Shown: positions 9,855-22,416, counted from the stretch's first letter. The stretch is 64,000 bases of DNA from Deinandra increscens subsp. villosa (GCA_039602395.1 JBCNJP010000003.1:69351917-69415916), one strand, 5' to 3'. Notes: generated from the letters alone by a model not told the origin. Numbers and translations: made by a program.

Positions 9855-12800
9855 AAATGAATTTCGTCCCGAAATTCGCCCTATCTACCAGGACGGGGAG
9901 TATCTAAACGCTTGTGGATCACATCATGCTAGATGTTCTCCTAGGGACATCTATCTCATTAGTGCCACCACGTGGCCCGTGATGTCTTCCTATGATGTTA
10001 CTACCTAGTGGACTTACATGCCGTTAGCGTGGACTTACTATCACTTGATACTTGACAGTTCGTATTAATAATTCATCATGTGGTATTGGCTATCACTCGG
10101 TCTTGATACGGCGTCCCGTATATCGTACTATAATTGCAACTAATTGCAATACGATTACCGTTCTAGTGATGATGCCACGAACATCCGATATACCCTTAAG
10201 TGATTTCACTACCACACGGACTTAATCACCACTCTGTAGTGTTACCAGAAGGAATTTCTCTGACATCAAGCCATAGGAACCATCTGGCACTTCCCGATCA
10301 GCATTCTTTTCCCATCACCCCCTCTTGGTGAAGCATGCGGAATTAATCAGCCTCACCTCCGTAGGTTTACTGATAATCTGATCTAGTAACTGATTCCTAT
10401 AGTTGTGAAAAGTCATAAATTTGATGAGTCAATCTCATTATCAGATTCTCCGAAGAGAAGTTGCAGGATTTCATGGGACCTAACTTAGGTCTAGCACATA
10501 AGTCGTGTTTCACAATTACACATCATAATACATGTAACGATTCAGCGTTAAGATTTTTCAATTGGTTTCTTACCATACGGACTGACATGCCAACTTCTCA
10601 GTATCCTGGTCACACCAAGCTACTCATAGCTTATTAATACAATTCCATTCATGGAAACACAGAAGAGTCCTCTTGACTAAAAGTCAATCACACAGACTCA
10701 CCGATTCTATCCGATCTATCAAGATCACCAGTTCCCAACGATACTTAAGGCGCTTATCAAAGGTCCTCATAATTACGATAATCACAATATTCAGAGATAA
10801 TCTGATATACAAATACTATAACCGCAGGAGGTTTTCGGGATTCAGCAAGTAGTCTATACTACTAATCAATTTCAATGTGCTCACACTCATATCCCACCAC
10901 AGTTTCGGGTTAATCGGTTATCAAGACACTCAACTTTCTAAGTAAAGTGCATAATCCGACTTCACCATTAATGGCGACACAAGATGTCTTCCCCAAATTC
11001 GATCTTTCATTATAAGCAACCCAGTTACACTAGCCAAGGGCATCATACACCTCGCTAAATTAAACCATTATGGACGATCAATCATCCCCAGCCTGAAGGA
11101 TCCAATCACAACAAGTCTTGCATCACAATTACACAACCTGACATCGAACATAAAAGCCTCGTAGTTGGTTCCAAACGCACCAACTATCGTGCCAATTCCA
11201 TAGCTTTTAAAGCTACAATAGTTATCTTTGTGTATCCCTTTCTGAAGACACAACACCTTTGCTCACATGTTTGATATACACGTACCGAGCTTTACCCGTA
11301 CATACCTATACAAGGTCTGGTTCACAAAGGACAATATGTCTTGCTCAGAATATCCAGTCATGACCACACGAAACCAGAAGAGATTATTGGGGGTAACTAA
11401 TGGAATACAACATCACTTTACGTCAAACATCCCCTACTCTTAAATCATCATAAATCCAGGTTTAATTGATCTGACAATATAAGTGTATATATCCAAATAA
11501 TGTTTTTGTCTCTCCCCTCCTTTGCGTTCAGCAAAGGGTAAAAATGTATATATATACCCATGGTACGTGTTAAGTCTATCAATCTCACGAACTCATAAGT
11601 TCAATCTAGTCCACCTGGACAAACATGTCGTTATCCTACACTCTCTAGAGTGTCGCCTCTAATCTCCTTTCGACATGTGTCAATGGTTTAGGTAAAGATT
11701 CACATGGAGTATCACATTACTCCTAATTACCAGTATATTTTCTCTAACAGACTTATGTCATAGCCGTCAATACTAGCTCATACCTTTCTATAATGGAATT
11801 CACAACCACTAACGGTCTCTACGTTTCATATGTACATAGTCTAGACCAATGAGTTCTTTACTCTGAATGCAAGGTTCAATCCATAGGATATTCAAACCTT
11901 CCACGTATTCAACCACATACTTAGTTAAATGACTACATCTTCGTAACTATAATCAATCCAATTTCACATTAAGTGGATCCAACGATCTATCTTTAGATCG
12001 TGTTCATAACCATCGCGGTTATACTTAATCACATCAATCTTGATGATGTATCCTTGTCATACTAATGGTAACTCTCCCGACTTTACTTGGCAGCTTAATC
12101 TATTTATTATATCTCAGACTTGGCATAAATGAGAGCACGCCAATCATCCTAAACACATGGTCTCCATGCCTAGCTTCCACGCTTACTGGTTCATGTGCCA
12201 TAAACCATTATGCCTAAGGTGTTTATATATAGGGCTTACCGCAGCTATCCGACCACACCTCGGACATAATGATAAATGCACAATTACCTTGTATGTGAAC
12301 GTTCTCATACACGTGTGTAACCTTTGGGCCACTGCCCTTTGATAGCATACAAGCAATACTCGCAAATTTTAAACACATAGCTACTTTCGTATATTCTAGT
12401 ATGTCCACCATTCTCACCTGGCTTTGTATAGCTCTATACATCGCCACCAATATATGGTTACATTAAAAATATGTCTTCATCATTCCTGATAATGTTCCAA
12501 ACATCTATTATCCTTAGGTCACACTGTGTAGTAATTTTACTACTAGACCTTGCTATCTCGCACCACGACTCCTTCTCAGAATCATTAAACGAACCGACAT
12601 CAAAATGTTTTTCATAAAATTAAATCTATCATGACAGTCGCTGTCACGTTCCTTAAACCCTGTTGGCTTAAACAATAGATTTAAACAATACATTTTAAAA
12701 AGAAGAATCCTAATTACGGACAATCCACGTCTCCGTCGGGAATACTAGCCATATGGTTCTCTGCTAACCAATTAGCTCAAGGATTTCATCCGGATTTAGA

Positions 12801-14443
12801 ATACAAGCACACATATCATAAAAACGTGCGAAGTTAATGTCATATCTCAACGCCTGAGATCACGTGACCATTACTTATGTAATAATTGTCCATGAAAATC
12901 GAGACACTTACTTGTCTCTGCTTCCAAGCCTTTGCACTTCAACTATTACTCACACAAGTATGGAGACGGTACGAATCAAAATACCGTACATTAGGATAAA
13001 AGCAGGGTACTCTCACCGATGGTGTCACCTCTGCCGAATCAATAAGGTCATCCACAAATGGTTGTACGACTAATGGGAAAATCCCATCAACGAAGCAAGG
13101 CTGATGGTACAAAGTGATCAGATCACGATTCGGATATGATCTGAAAGTAACAACTGTACACAAGAGAGATTTCAAAATGATCATTAGTACATATAATGTC
13201 GACCGCGTCGTAAGGAGAGGTAAGGAAGAAATAAAGGAATTCGTCGTCATCTGCTGTTGCTTCATATATCTTTTCGTCGTTTGAATGAATTGTTGTCTCC
13301 TTTGCTTCGCCATGTTGAATAGAGATAATTAGCATCGTCGTGTCGTCGTTGGTAGTTGTCGTCCATTGAGCTCCGCTTTATCTTGAAAATCTTCATTACG
13401 TCCACCTTAATGGTCTTCAGTTGCAATCCACTTCATCTAACTACTCCTAGTCCATTCCGCCAAGAGTTCCTAGTTTGACAACTCCGGTCATATAGCGTGT
13501 CTTCACTCTTTTGTCTACGGTCTTGCTGGCAACAATTTTCGACAACGATTGAAGAGGTAACCGAAACACTACATTAGCAAGAAACACGTGTAATATTGAA
13601 TAGGCAATAAAATATGCATCTATGACGTGGAACCAGTTTCCTTTTACATTTCACGACGTCTCAAGGAACACGTTTATCAGAGTTGGGGTACTCTTTAAGT
13701 CTCCCGGAATATCACATCGGGAGCACACAGAAACATAATCAGTGCAATATTATGACTACGAGTAGAAATCGAAAACACACGGAATCCTAAACGAATCCTA
13801 TCGTGTAGGCAAATGCTTAGACTCCTAAGTTTCCTCGATCTAGGTACATCATAAAAAAAATCCGTACACAATTAAACATGGAGAAAACAATATGACAAAA
13901 GGAAGAAATCCAAGGGAAATGAAATCAACACGAATCACATGAACGGAAATATCAATATGAAGAATTAGCATAGGATTTAACCAAAGTAATATCGATGCAC
14001 ACTTAGGGTACCGTACCCTAATTCACACAAAGGACGATGTGTCCTATTACACTTTTGCATACAAAAGAAATTGGAATACTTAGACACCAAATGGGAAGAC
14101 TATCAGCATCCATGTGTCTGCTAGGGTTCGTCAAGTCTCGGTGTACCTGTGGGTAGCAATGGCAGTCTGCAGCCTGTAACTACTACCGACCTTACACTTT
14201 ACCTTTGATATCTCCCTAACACACAAACTTCCGCCTAAGTCAGACACTTAAACAAAATGAGATGACTATCAGCATTCATATGTCTACTAGGGTTCGTCGA
14301 GTCTTAGTGCACCTGTGGGTAGGAATGTCAGTTTGCAAGGTTGAAACTACCACTGACCTTGCACTAAACCTTGACTACTCCCTAATACATAGACTTCCGC
14401 CTAAGTCCTAGACTTAGCACCGTGCTTAGTCCCAGAGTCCTTT
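9855..14443 (-). other. Non-coding interior of the LARD-like element
   Basis: About 4.6 kb with no recognisable Gag, protease, RT or integrase motif. Open stretches are short and scattered on both strands; the longest (12939-13313, minus, 124 codons, beginning MAKQRRQQF) has no feature I can assign. Base composition is even and there are no long tandem arrays apart from the direct repeat at 14098-14415. Confidence 0.8.
14098..14415. repeat. Imperfect direct repeat next to the PBS
   Basis: Two units of about 150 bp, starting GACTATCAGCATYCAT at 14098 and 14264 (offset 166), share GGGTTCGTC, CACCTGTGGGTAG and ACTTCCGCCTAAGTC but differ at many positions. In element orientation it lies directly after the primer site, where packaging signals are usually found. 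Confidence 0.75.
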
Positions 14444-14456
14444 GGCTCTGATACCA
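14444..14456 (-). other. tRNA-Met primer binding site, LARD-like element
   Basis: The minus strand reads TGGTATCAGAGCC, complementary to the 3' end of plant initiator tRNA-Met, four bases after the 5' LTR end. This fixes the orientation of the element. Confidence 0.92.
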
Positions 14457-14459
14457 ACC

Positions 14460-17400
14460 TATAACACCCCCCCCCCTCCGCCGCCCCCTGCCAGGTGCGG
14501 GGGAGGGTGTGGGACCAGCTGTCCGTATCAGTTCACTAGGCACTAACAACTGAATAAAACATAGAACAAACACGGACGTCCAGTCCTCACAGAGAAACCT
14601 TAGATCGACTCTGACCGAGGATGCACTAAGCACCTCATAGCCGACCTAATGGAATCGGTAGTCCCGGATAGACCTGGGACTGAACAAACAAATGATACAT
14701 ATATCAAGGAATTATAGTCATAACATGCACTAAACAACAGACGTACATCAGTTAAATTGTACAAGTTCTAACAGATAGCCACAACTAGTACCCCAACGTT
14801 CCTGTACAAATACATCATCACCTGCACACACTTACCTGCAACATAAGTCAACACAGAGTCAACAACAAACGTTGTTGGTGAGTCCTAACTACCATCATCA
14901 CATTAACAGTTTTCAAACACTTATGCCTGTTATGAATTATCAGATCGCACCCAAGGTCAACACTCAGATACTATACAGGCACGTTGCGCGTAACCATACA
15001 CCCTCTGCGAGTAGATTTTAAGTTCAACATATAAGTACATATTCCCCCTAATAAATTAATATTAGAGGATCCGGGTGAATATGGATCGTTCAACTATAAC
15101 GGCCGCTATAATCCCTTATATGTCTAGTGGTCTCAACCTTAATGACCAGAAAGTATATTATGACCCACACAGGGCATTCCAACTCACAGTGTTCGACAAG
15201 ATATTCATAACAAATATAACAGATACATCAGAACAGAAGTATTATATCAAACAGTTAAATAACATGAGGGAAGTCAGAGGACTCACAGATCTTCGGAATA
15301 CAAAGTCATACGGATAGGATTGCGTACAATCCACAGATGTCACATATGCAATGCCTAGACAAAGCTTAACGTCATGTTAACTTTGGACAATCCACTGACC
15401 TAAACAAGTATAGGTACACTTAAATTTAACACAGTAATAATACTGGTTAGGCTCGGTTGTGCTCTGTGCCTTAAACGATACGATACGTCCGCAGGTTGAG
15501 GTCCCAATACAACCGGATGTCCCAATACAGTCGTATGGCCTAAACCTGGTTAAGATCGTAAATTATCTGTCAATCTCTAATTAAACAGCTCCTGCCGAAC
15601 ACGGTCGTATGCCTTTAGTGACATTACGGTCGTGTGGCCTGTTTGACAGATTATCTAAATTAAACGATATCACTCGAGTCTCGATCGGGTTATGTTTTAT
15701 AATACTTCAAGGGTTATATAAAATCATAACTTATGTATATATCTATCAATCTATTTATGATTTACATAAAATCATAGCTTTTAGATATAGATTTATCTAT
15801 TTACGTTTCACATAAAATCATATTTTTTATGCATGAGTTTACTCGTTCGTATTTCACATAATATCATAGTTTTTATGCATAAGTTTACTCGTTCATATTT
15901 TACATGAAATCATAGAATTTATATATATATTTATCCATCTTATAGTTCACATGAAATCATAAATTGTTAATAATAATTCATAATATTACTTCACATAAAA
16001 TCATAGGTTTTGTATGTATTTATCCGTCTTATAGTTAACATGAAATCATAACTTTTATTAACAGAAAATCATACTTTTATTTATATGAACACACATAAAA
16101 TGTAGGTTATATCTCAAATGAAATCATGACATTATATAGCATAAAATCATGGTTTTTACATAGAATCATGACTTATATATATAAATTCCCAAAGACCGGT
16201 TACTATATATATTTACATAATATCCCATCTTTGTTTGATTTTGATTTATATATAAAAGCATACTTTTATAATATCATGGTTTTGTCATCATAAGTTCACA
16301 ATTACGTTAATTATGAAATCATAAGTTTATCACATAAAATTTGTAATAAACACTTTATATATATATTTCTTGTTATCGTAGTTTTATATACAATAATAAT
16401 TCTATTCGACAGAACATTCCTCACACGACGTGTACATAATATCATCATAACGATAATGAGATAATGAACACAGTTATACCTTTCGGTCGGTACGCAGACT
16501 CGAACCCGGTTAACCGTAGTGTGCTAAACAACTCCAAATTTAACGAGTAAGTAGTTCATTCCAAGTAGAATTCCGCCGCGAACAATAATCCATGCTCGGT
16601 TTTCTGGTTTCACCTCGTTTGACTCTTCAGAAATGTTGACCAGATTCGTCACGGGTTTGACCCGGTTGACTTTCTTTGACTTTCTTGACCCGATACCAAA
16701 ATTAATGAATAAGTAGTCTATCCCGCACGATTTTTCATCACGAACAATACCGTAAGCTCGGTTTTTAAATTTGACATTGTTTGACCATCCAAATCTGTTG
16801 ACCAGCTTGTTTACCGAGTCGACTCGGTCGACTCGGTACCGAGTTAACTCAAACTCATCCTAAAGGGTAACCAAACACCACCAAACATATTTTTATGCTC
16901 AAAATAACCAAGCACCACCACTACTACAATCTAACCGGCGGTCGGAGGCCATGGCCGCCGTCGACAGAGCTACCACCGCCGCGAAACCACCACCATCATC
17001 ATTATAACTTCACCACACAACTCAGATCTGTACATGCATGAATAGATCTGGGTCTTAGGATGAACAAAATTAGAAAATCAAAAGAATGTGAGGGTTAAAA
17101 CCCTTACTGTCGCTACCGCCGGAAAACTCAAAGAGGGGCGGGGCCGCCGCCGCACTGAAAGAGAGACAGCAGCTCCGCTGCTACCGCCAACGAACTAGGG
17201 ACTAGACCCGCCGGGTTCGCCGCTGCGAGGAAGGAAAAAGGGAGGGAGGTAGCCCCCGTGGTCGGACCACCTGCTCACGCCGCCGCCGGCCATGGTCGGA
17301 GACCGGCCGGTCGCCGCTACTTGATCGCATCAGAGAGGGAGCTAGGCAGGGAAAGAAAGAGAGAGAGAGAGCAGCGAGATGGTGGAAGGGAGGTCGCCGC

Positions 17401-18159
17401 CGTGGTCCGCCGTTCGCCGCCGGTGGTCGGCCGGATTCTGGTGGCCAAAAAAACGGGGGAGAGCCCTCCCTTGTGGCTGCAACTCTCGATCACACACACT
17501 TGTGTGTGTGGGGGTATTTTGTTCAAATGAATTAAAATGGGTTTAATAACCCTTTTATATGTGGATAAGATTTGAGTGGTTCACAACCAAACGATCAGTC
17601 ATATACCGCGATAACGGAAACGTTAAACCATTAAACATCACGTAAGTTTTCCGTGATAAACCCGACATGACTGAAATATTATAAAAGCCTCTTAAATAGT
17701 CTCAGAATACTTAAAATGACAGATTAATCCATAACATATTAATTATTCGATGAACGGGCGGTGTAGAGCGCGTAGTAGACGCGAATCTCGTTCATCTTTG
17801 TTTCACGAACCGAATATATAATTATGACTGTAATTCTCTGTGAACGCTCAGAAAAATACTTTTAACTTCACAGGGTCGGTTAAGCCATCTTAAATAATCA
17901 AATACGTCATTTTCGGTTAATATCGCGTAACAGTCCCGTTTACCGATTTAATCGTTTCTCGTTCCGCAACACCTTGTATTTCATAACGAATCGTTAGAAT
18001 ACTTATAACGAATTATCCGGACCTCGAGTATATGGATTGGGCCTTTGTTGGGCCATAAATCCTTTAATGGGCCTAACGGGCCTAACTGGGCTTATCGAGT
18101 CCAGTTCCTTTATATAAAAAAAAAATCCCACGATTTACCAGAATTAACGAGGTGTCACA
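14460..18159 (-). repeat. 5' LTR of the LARD-like element
   Basis: 3700 bp, matching 6029-9841. The terminal TG at its left end has mutated to TA (TATAACACC), and a run of ten Cs follows. The right end is GAGGTGTCACA, then the GATGT target duplication. Confidence 0.95.
17550..17559 (-). promoter_or_regulatory. TATA box of the 5' LTR, LARD-like element
   Basis: The minus strand reads TATAAAAGGG, conserved in the other LTR at 9231-9240. It lies about 600 bp inside the LTR from its 5' end, giving a U3 of that length and a transcribed LTR part of about 3 kb. The U3 holds four GGGCC words at 18038-18090. Confidence 0.7.
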
Positions 18160-18754
18160 GATGTGCTCCCTTTTTGGGGCAGGCTCGTCAGTAGGGGCAG
18201 TAGGTATCGTGCGAGTGCGAATCACGGCTTTCCTAGTCGTATGCTTCAGCCTATGGCCATCAGAAGCAAACAGTAAAGATGGTGAGACGGTCCGGGGGCA
18301 GAAGAGGAAGGGTCAATAATACGAGCAGAAGGAATGGATACGGGAGTGTCGGGAATAGAAACAAGAGGCTCTGGAATGGACATCACGGCTACATGAGGGT
18401 AAAATGTAGTGGGAATATCCTCCTCGGTCTCCTCAGGGTCATCCTCGTAGAACTCGTCATCTGACGTAATTGTATCCCAATTGTCCTTCATAGTGTCAGG
18501 CTGAGTCGCATGGTCGAGGAAAGGTGCAGTCTCTGGGACTGGTGAAGAGGGCGTATACTCCGGCGATCGTAGTGCCTGTCCAGGAGATGATGAAGTGTAA
18601 TCCGGCTCCGGCTCGGAGTCAGAGGGTGTTACAACGATTGTCTTGTTTGCCATGCTGCGACATTTTAAGTTATAACTATAATAATATAATACTATGTTAA
18701 GCAATTAACTTATAAGGAAAGGCACATGATTTGCAGGTTAGCACACATACAAGG
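18160..18754 (-). mobile_element. Gypsy element A, 5' remainder
   Basis: Continuation of element A after the inserted LARD-like element, beginning with the right GATGT copy. It carries the N-terminal half of the extra ORF and about 100 bp of leader, and is cut off at 18755 by the Copia-1 LTR. The 5' LTR of element A is not present. Confidence 0.75.
18165..18653 (-). pseudogene. Extra ORF upstream of gag, N-terminal part (element A)
   Basis: Starts at an ATG at 18653 (MANKTIVVTPSDSEPEPDY). The first 150 residues are acidic and rich in Ser and Pro (PEYTPSSPVPE, SDDEFYEDDPEETEED), the composition of a disordered region. A frame change near 18250 leads into basic sequence (KHTTRKAVIRTRT) that runs to the insertion site and continues at 6028. 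No known domain. Position and strand suggest it was translated from the element RNA ahead of gag. Confidence 0.65.
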
Positions 18755-18837
18755 TGTAAGAGCATATTCATATGCTACAATGTGTCTCGTGTATTGTATC
18801 TAGATTAGAGCGAGTCTCTGAGTTATAGTGGCAAGAT

Positions 18838-18925
18838 CAATGGTGTCGTACCAACTGGTACGCCGTACCAGTTAGTACGCCCGTACCAAATGGTTCACCA
18901 GTTGGTACGCAGACCATATTGTCAC
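18838..18925 (+). repeat. GGTACG array in U3 of Copia-1
   Basis: Seven or more GGTACG/CGTACC words in under 90 bp, including the perfect inverted pair GGTACGCCGTACC. It ends a few bases before the TATA box. The same motif recurs in the leader at 19318-19575 and in the Copia-4 LTR. Confidence 0.85.
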
Positions 18926-18929
18926 TAAC

Positions 18930-18937
18930 TATAAATA
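18930..18937 (+). promoter_or_regulatory. TATA box of the Copia-1 LTR
   Basis: TATAAATA, directly after the GGTACG array. Its counterpart in the Copia-4 LTR is at 59003-59010 on the minus strand. Confidence 0.8.
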
Positions 18938-19126
18938 CTGTGTGTTAGAATAATAGCTAAACACTTCTGTCATTTCTACACCTTTCTATGTGTGTTCTAG
19001 AGAGAGAAACCAGAGCTTACTCCTTGTAATCTTCAAGTGATTAATAAGAACAAAGCTTATTTACTTCTCGTGTTCACTAGATTGATCAAATCATGCAGTA
19101 GTAAGATCGTATCTCGGTTTTACAAG

Positions 19127-19138
19127 TGATATCAGAGC
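19127..19138 (+). other. tRNA-Met primer binding site of Copia-1
   Basis: TGATATCAGAGC, one mismatch from TGGTATCAGAGC, two bases after the LTR end. Confidence 0.85.
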
Positions 19139-19317
19139 AATCCAGGTTGCTCTACTACTGTGTTTTTTATCAAATTCGGATTTCTAGTGAGAGAAAGTGG
19201 GTGTTTTTTCATTTTTTCATTGAATTTGTTCAATTCTGAGTGTTTCTGGTGCTAAATTGATTTCTGAACCTTCTAGCTTAAAACTGTCAAATTCTGAAAA
19301 ATCAGTCGAAAATGTCG

Positions 19318-19575
19318 TGGTACGCCGTTTGGTACGCAAGGCAATCTTCATCTGAAAAGTGGTACGCTGGTTGGTACACTATCTGGTACGCAAGGCAATC
19401 TTTAAATGTGGTACGCAACTGTTACTGGTTGGTACGCTGACGATTACGCTATACCAAACTGGTACGCTAAGTTCACTGGTATGCTGTTTTAATCTGGTCC
19501 GTGTGTTGGTATGTTGAAGGTCTGGTACGTTGTTGGTCCGTTGAAGGTCATTGGTACGCTGGTTATTTTGCTCCG
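19318..19575 (+). repeat. GGTACG array in the leader of Copia-1
   Basis: About twelve GGTACGC words or one-base variants (GGTATG, GGTCCG), often as GGTACGCTGGTTGGTACGC, at irregular 10-30 bp spacing. No coding. It sits in the untranslated RNA between primer site and gag. Confidence 0.85.
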
Positions 19576-19808
19576 CTACTTGGTCCGCTGGCAGAAAAGT
19601 TGTGTTCACTAAAACTGACGTAACTTGAGAATCGGTAAGAGTTACGGAACCCAATACCAGCCAAAACGACCGTCTCGACGAGATCTAGACTTTTACTAGC
19701 CTAACGGCCAGTACCCTCCGTTTTGGTACCCAAAATCCGTTTGAAAGACCTTCATGGAATACCTTCGTTTTTTAGTTCGAAGTTTTTGAAGTACCATTTT
19801 TGGTGAAA

Positions 19809-22416
19809 ATGTCTGATTTTCAAGCGTTCGCTGCTATGCAAAGTGCAATGCAAACCTTGCTCAACTTCAATAACGATATTGGAACAAGCCGGAAAGTTCC
19901 CAAATTGTTGAAGTTGGAGGATTATCACAATTGGAAGCCAAGATTTTCTGCTTACATCAGCACAAATAATGTCGATTTATGGATTCCAATTCGCAAGCTT
20001 TACATGCATCCAAAGGAAGATGGAGATTTTAAACAAATTCACAATTTCAATGCTGCTGAAAGAAAACTCTATGAGCTTGAAGAAAAAGCTTTTGGTTATC
20101 TAACAATGGCTTTGCCCACTAAATTGTTGCATCAGTTTAGTACCTGTAAAAAGTCAAAACAGTTGTGGGATGCACTATCTGCAAGATGTGAAGGCAATGA
20201 TCAATACAAGAAGAGTAGAAGAAAAGTGTTGAACAAAGAATTTGAAAATTTTCAACACTATGATAAAGAAAATATTCATGCACTTGTATCCAGATTTTCA
20301 CATCTAATCAGTGAAATGAAAGTGGTGAACATTAAAAAGACCGATGAGGAACTGAAAGAGAAACTGATGGAAGCTTTACTAGCAAAGTGGGAGAATTATG
20401 TTTTCCTACTTACTCATGATAAGGAATACTCAACATTGTCATTTCATGATTTAACCGGGAAGTTGCATGCTAGAGAAATGGAAATGATGACATCCAACAA
20501 ATCAACTGCTCAATTACAAAATCCGGAATTATATCATGGTCAAAATTCTGCAAGCATCAATGCAAAGTCTAAATCATCTAGTTTTGATTCATCAAATCCA
20601 CCTCAAACAACATTTGTTGCTGGTCATGGTTCAGGAAATTTTGCAAATTTATCAAGAGGGTGTAACTTCACTATTCCAAATCATTCAAGTCAGACTTCAT
20701 TTTCTGCAAAAACACCTGATGAACATTTGACATTAATTTCTGCTATATTATCTTCGTATTATGGATTGCTGAATGGTGGTTTGACAACATCTAACTTAAT
20801 TGAAGAAGATTTTGATCAAATCGATCCAGATAATCTTGAACAAATGGATATTAATTGGCACTTACAATGTTAGCTCAAAGAGTTAAAAGATTCAAGAAGA
20901 AGACCGGATTCCAAAGTTTAAATCCGGATGGCAAGGTTGGCATAGACAAATCAAAGGCAAAATGTTTCAAATGTTCTAATTTTGGATATTTCGCTCGTGA
21001 ATGTTCAAAATCAAATGCTTCTTCATCAAAGTCTCCAACATCTTTGGTGTCTCAAGTTGATAAGCAATATAACTGGGGATGAACTTCTGAGCCAATTGCT
21101 TTAAAAGCTATTACTTCCGGTCAAAATCACTAACATCGAAGGAAGGTTATGATTGGGCTGCTGACTTTCCTGATGAGTCTGCACTTTTTGCTCCATCTGC
21201 GATGATTGCTCAAATTGTTCATAGTGATGATGAAGTAGAAGTAACTGATTCTGAAATAAGTTGTTCTGGAAATAGTGGCTACGAATCGGTTTGTGAGTTT
21301 TGTTCTCAGAAAGACAAGAAGATTCAAGAACTGATAAAAGAAAATGAGTTATTGGTTGCTGATTATGAGAAGAAGATTGAAGAATTGAGTGATGAAAAGA
21401 AAAGGTTGGAAGGTATAATTCAAGAGCTAGTAGTTCAGAAAGAAAAGTTTTCAGTTTTTCAAGCAAAAGTAGTTGAATAAGAGTTAAAGTTTCAAGGTCT
21501 TGAAAAGGAGTTTGAACAGAAATTTACAAAATTATCTAAAGTAAATGTGGAATTAGCCAAGGAAGTTGAAAAATGGAAGGCAGAAGCGAAGGATGTTGAA
21601 CAAGATTTCAATGATTTATTTGAAAAGTCCAAGATTAAGCTTGATATGCTCACCAAGACTTCTAATGACGCTGCTACCAAGATTGAGTCATATCAGGTTG
21701 ATTTGGAAAAGTTGTTAGATGAGAAGAGAGAATTGGTTAGAGTAAACAAATTGCAAAATGCAAATTTGGATATTCAGAAAAGGAATGAAGATAAATTGAA
21801 GAAAGAGTTATTTGCTGGGCTTGATGAGCTGCGATTGCAAAAGTATGAAACTCATAAAGTGGCTGAAGCTCATCAAAGAATTTCTAAATTAAAGATTGAA
21901 GTCATTGATTCAAAGCGTCTTTTGAACAATGTCACTAATTCTCAATCTTTTACAAGTTTCTTGTCCAAAGATGAGAATTTTGAGAAAATGTTTAACAAAA
22001 CAGTTTCACCACCAGGAAGTCTCAACGAAGGTGTTAATGATCTGAAGGAAAAGGTAGAAACTGGTGATTATTCTAAATTTGTTGATAAGAAATCTGATGG
22101 GGGAAAGGTTGTGAAGTCACAGAAAGACCAGAAAGATGAAAAGGTTGTGTCTGATTCTATGTCTACTGAAGAAGAGAAACCAGCAAGTTCAACTGAAAAG
22201 ACTGCCATTGATGAAAGCATTTTCTATGACCAAAAGAATGTTAAAGCAGTGAAAGCTGAGTTTTCTTGTCTTGCTAGGAACGGACATAAATCATCTGGTT
22301 CTGAAGCTGGTAAACATGTTGGGTTGGGTTTTCTGACCAAGAATGTTAAAGTTGATGGGACTCACGGTTCAAAACAACAAAATTTGAAGAAAGTCAACCT
22401 GAAACAACAAGATTAA
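19809..22416 (+). pseudogene. Gag of Copia-1: UBN2 domain, zinc knuckle, long coiled coil
   Basis: The start is taken at the ATG at 19809 (MSDFQAFAAMQ). The first frame (to 20873) is a copia Gag of the UBN2 family (LLKLEDYHNWKPRF, HQFSTCKKSKQLWDAL, VSRFSHLISEMK). A frameshift near 20855-20870 leads to a zinc knuckle at 20963-21004 in which the expected His is Tyr (CFKCSNFGYFAREC). After more breaks (frameshift near 21100, a stop at 21478-21480) come about 350 codons of Lys/Glu-rich heptad sequence (KDKKIQELIKENE, VELAKEVEKWKAEAKDVE, KIESYQVDLEKLLDEKREL). The tail is Lys-rich. Gag forms the particle and binds RNA; the coiled coil is the lineage-specific extension. The protease and everything after it are missing. 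Confidence 0.85.

Larger units (their letters stand above)
6029..18159 (-). mobile_element. Non-autonomous giant-LTR retrotransposon (LARD-like), complete
   Basis: A complete 12.1-kb element in minus orientation, bounded by GATGT target duplications, with LTRs at 6029-9841 and 14460-18159, a tRNA-Met primer site at 14444-14456 and a polypurine tract at 9842-9854. Its 4.6-kb interior has no Gag or Pol similarity in any frame; the longest open stretch is 124 codons and matches nothing I know. Large retrotransposon derivatives have long LTRs and a non-coding interior and depend on enzymes from other elements, which is the best class for it. The LTR ends and PPT resemble those of Tekay-type gypsy elements, the likely helpers. 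Reading roughly the first 900 bp of the two LTRs by eye gives about 2-3% differences, so the insertion is fairly recent. Confidence 0.92.
18755..19124 (+). repeat. 5' LTR of Copia-1
   Basis: 370 bp from TGTAAGAGC to GGTTTTACA, with TGTAA/TTACA inverted ends. U3 holds the GGTACG array, then the TATA box. It is clearly related to the 367-bp LTR of Copia-4 at 58821-59187 (shared AGCATATTC, GTGTCTCGTGTATTGTATCTAGA, CATGCAGT). Confidence 0.85.

Noticed and set aside
12157..13335. Clustered small frames in the LARD-like interior
   Set aside because: Short, overlapping on both strands, no Gag or Pol motif; consistent with chance.
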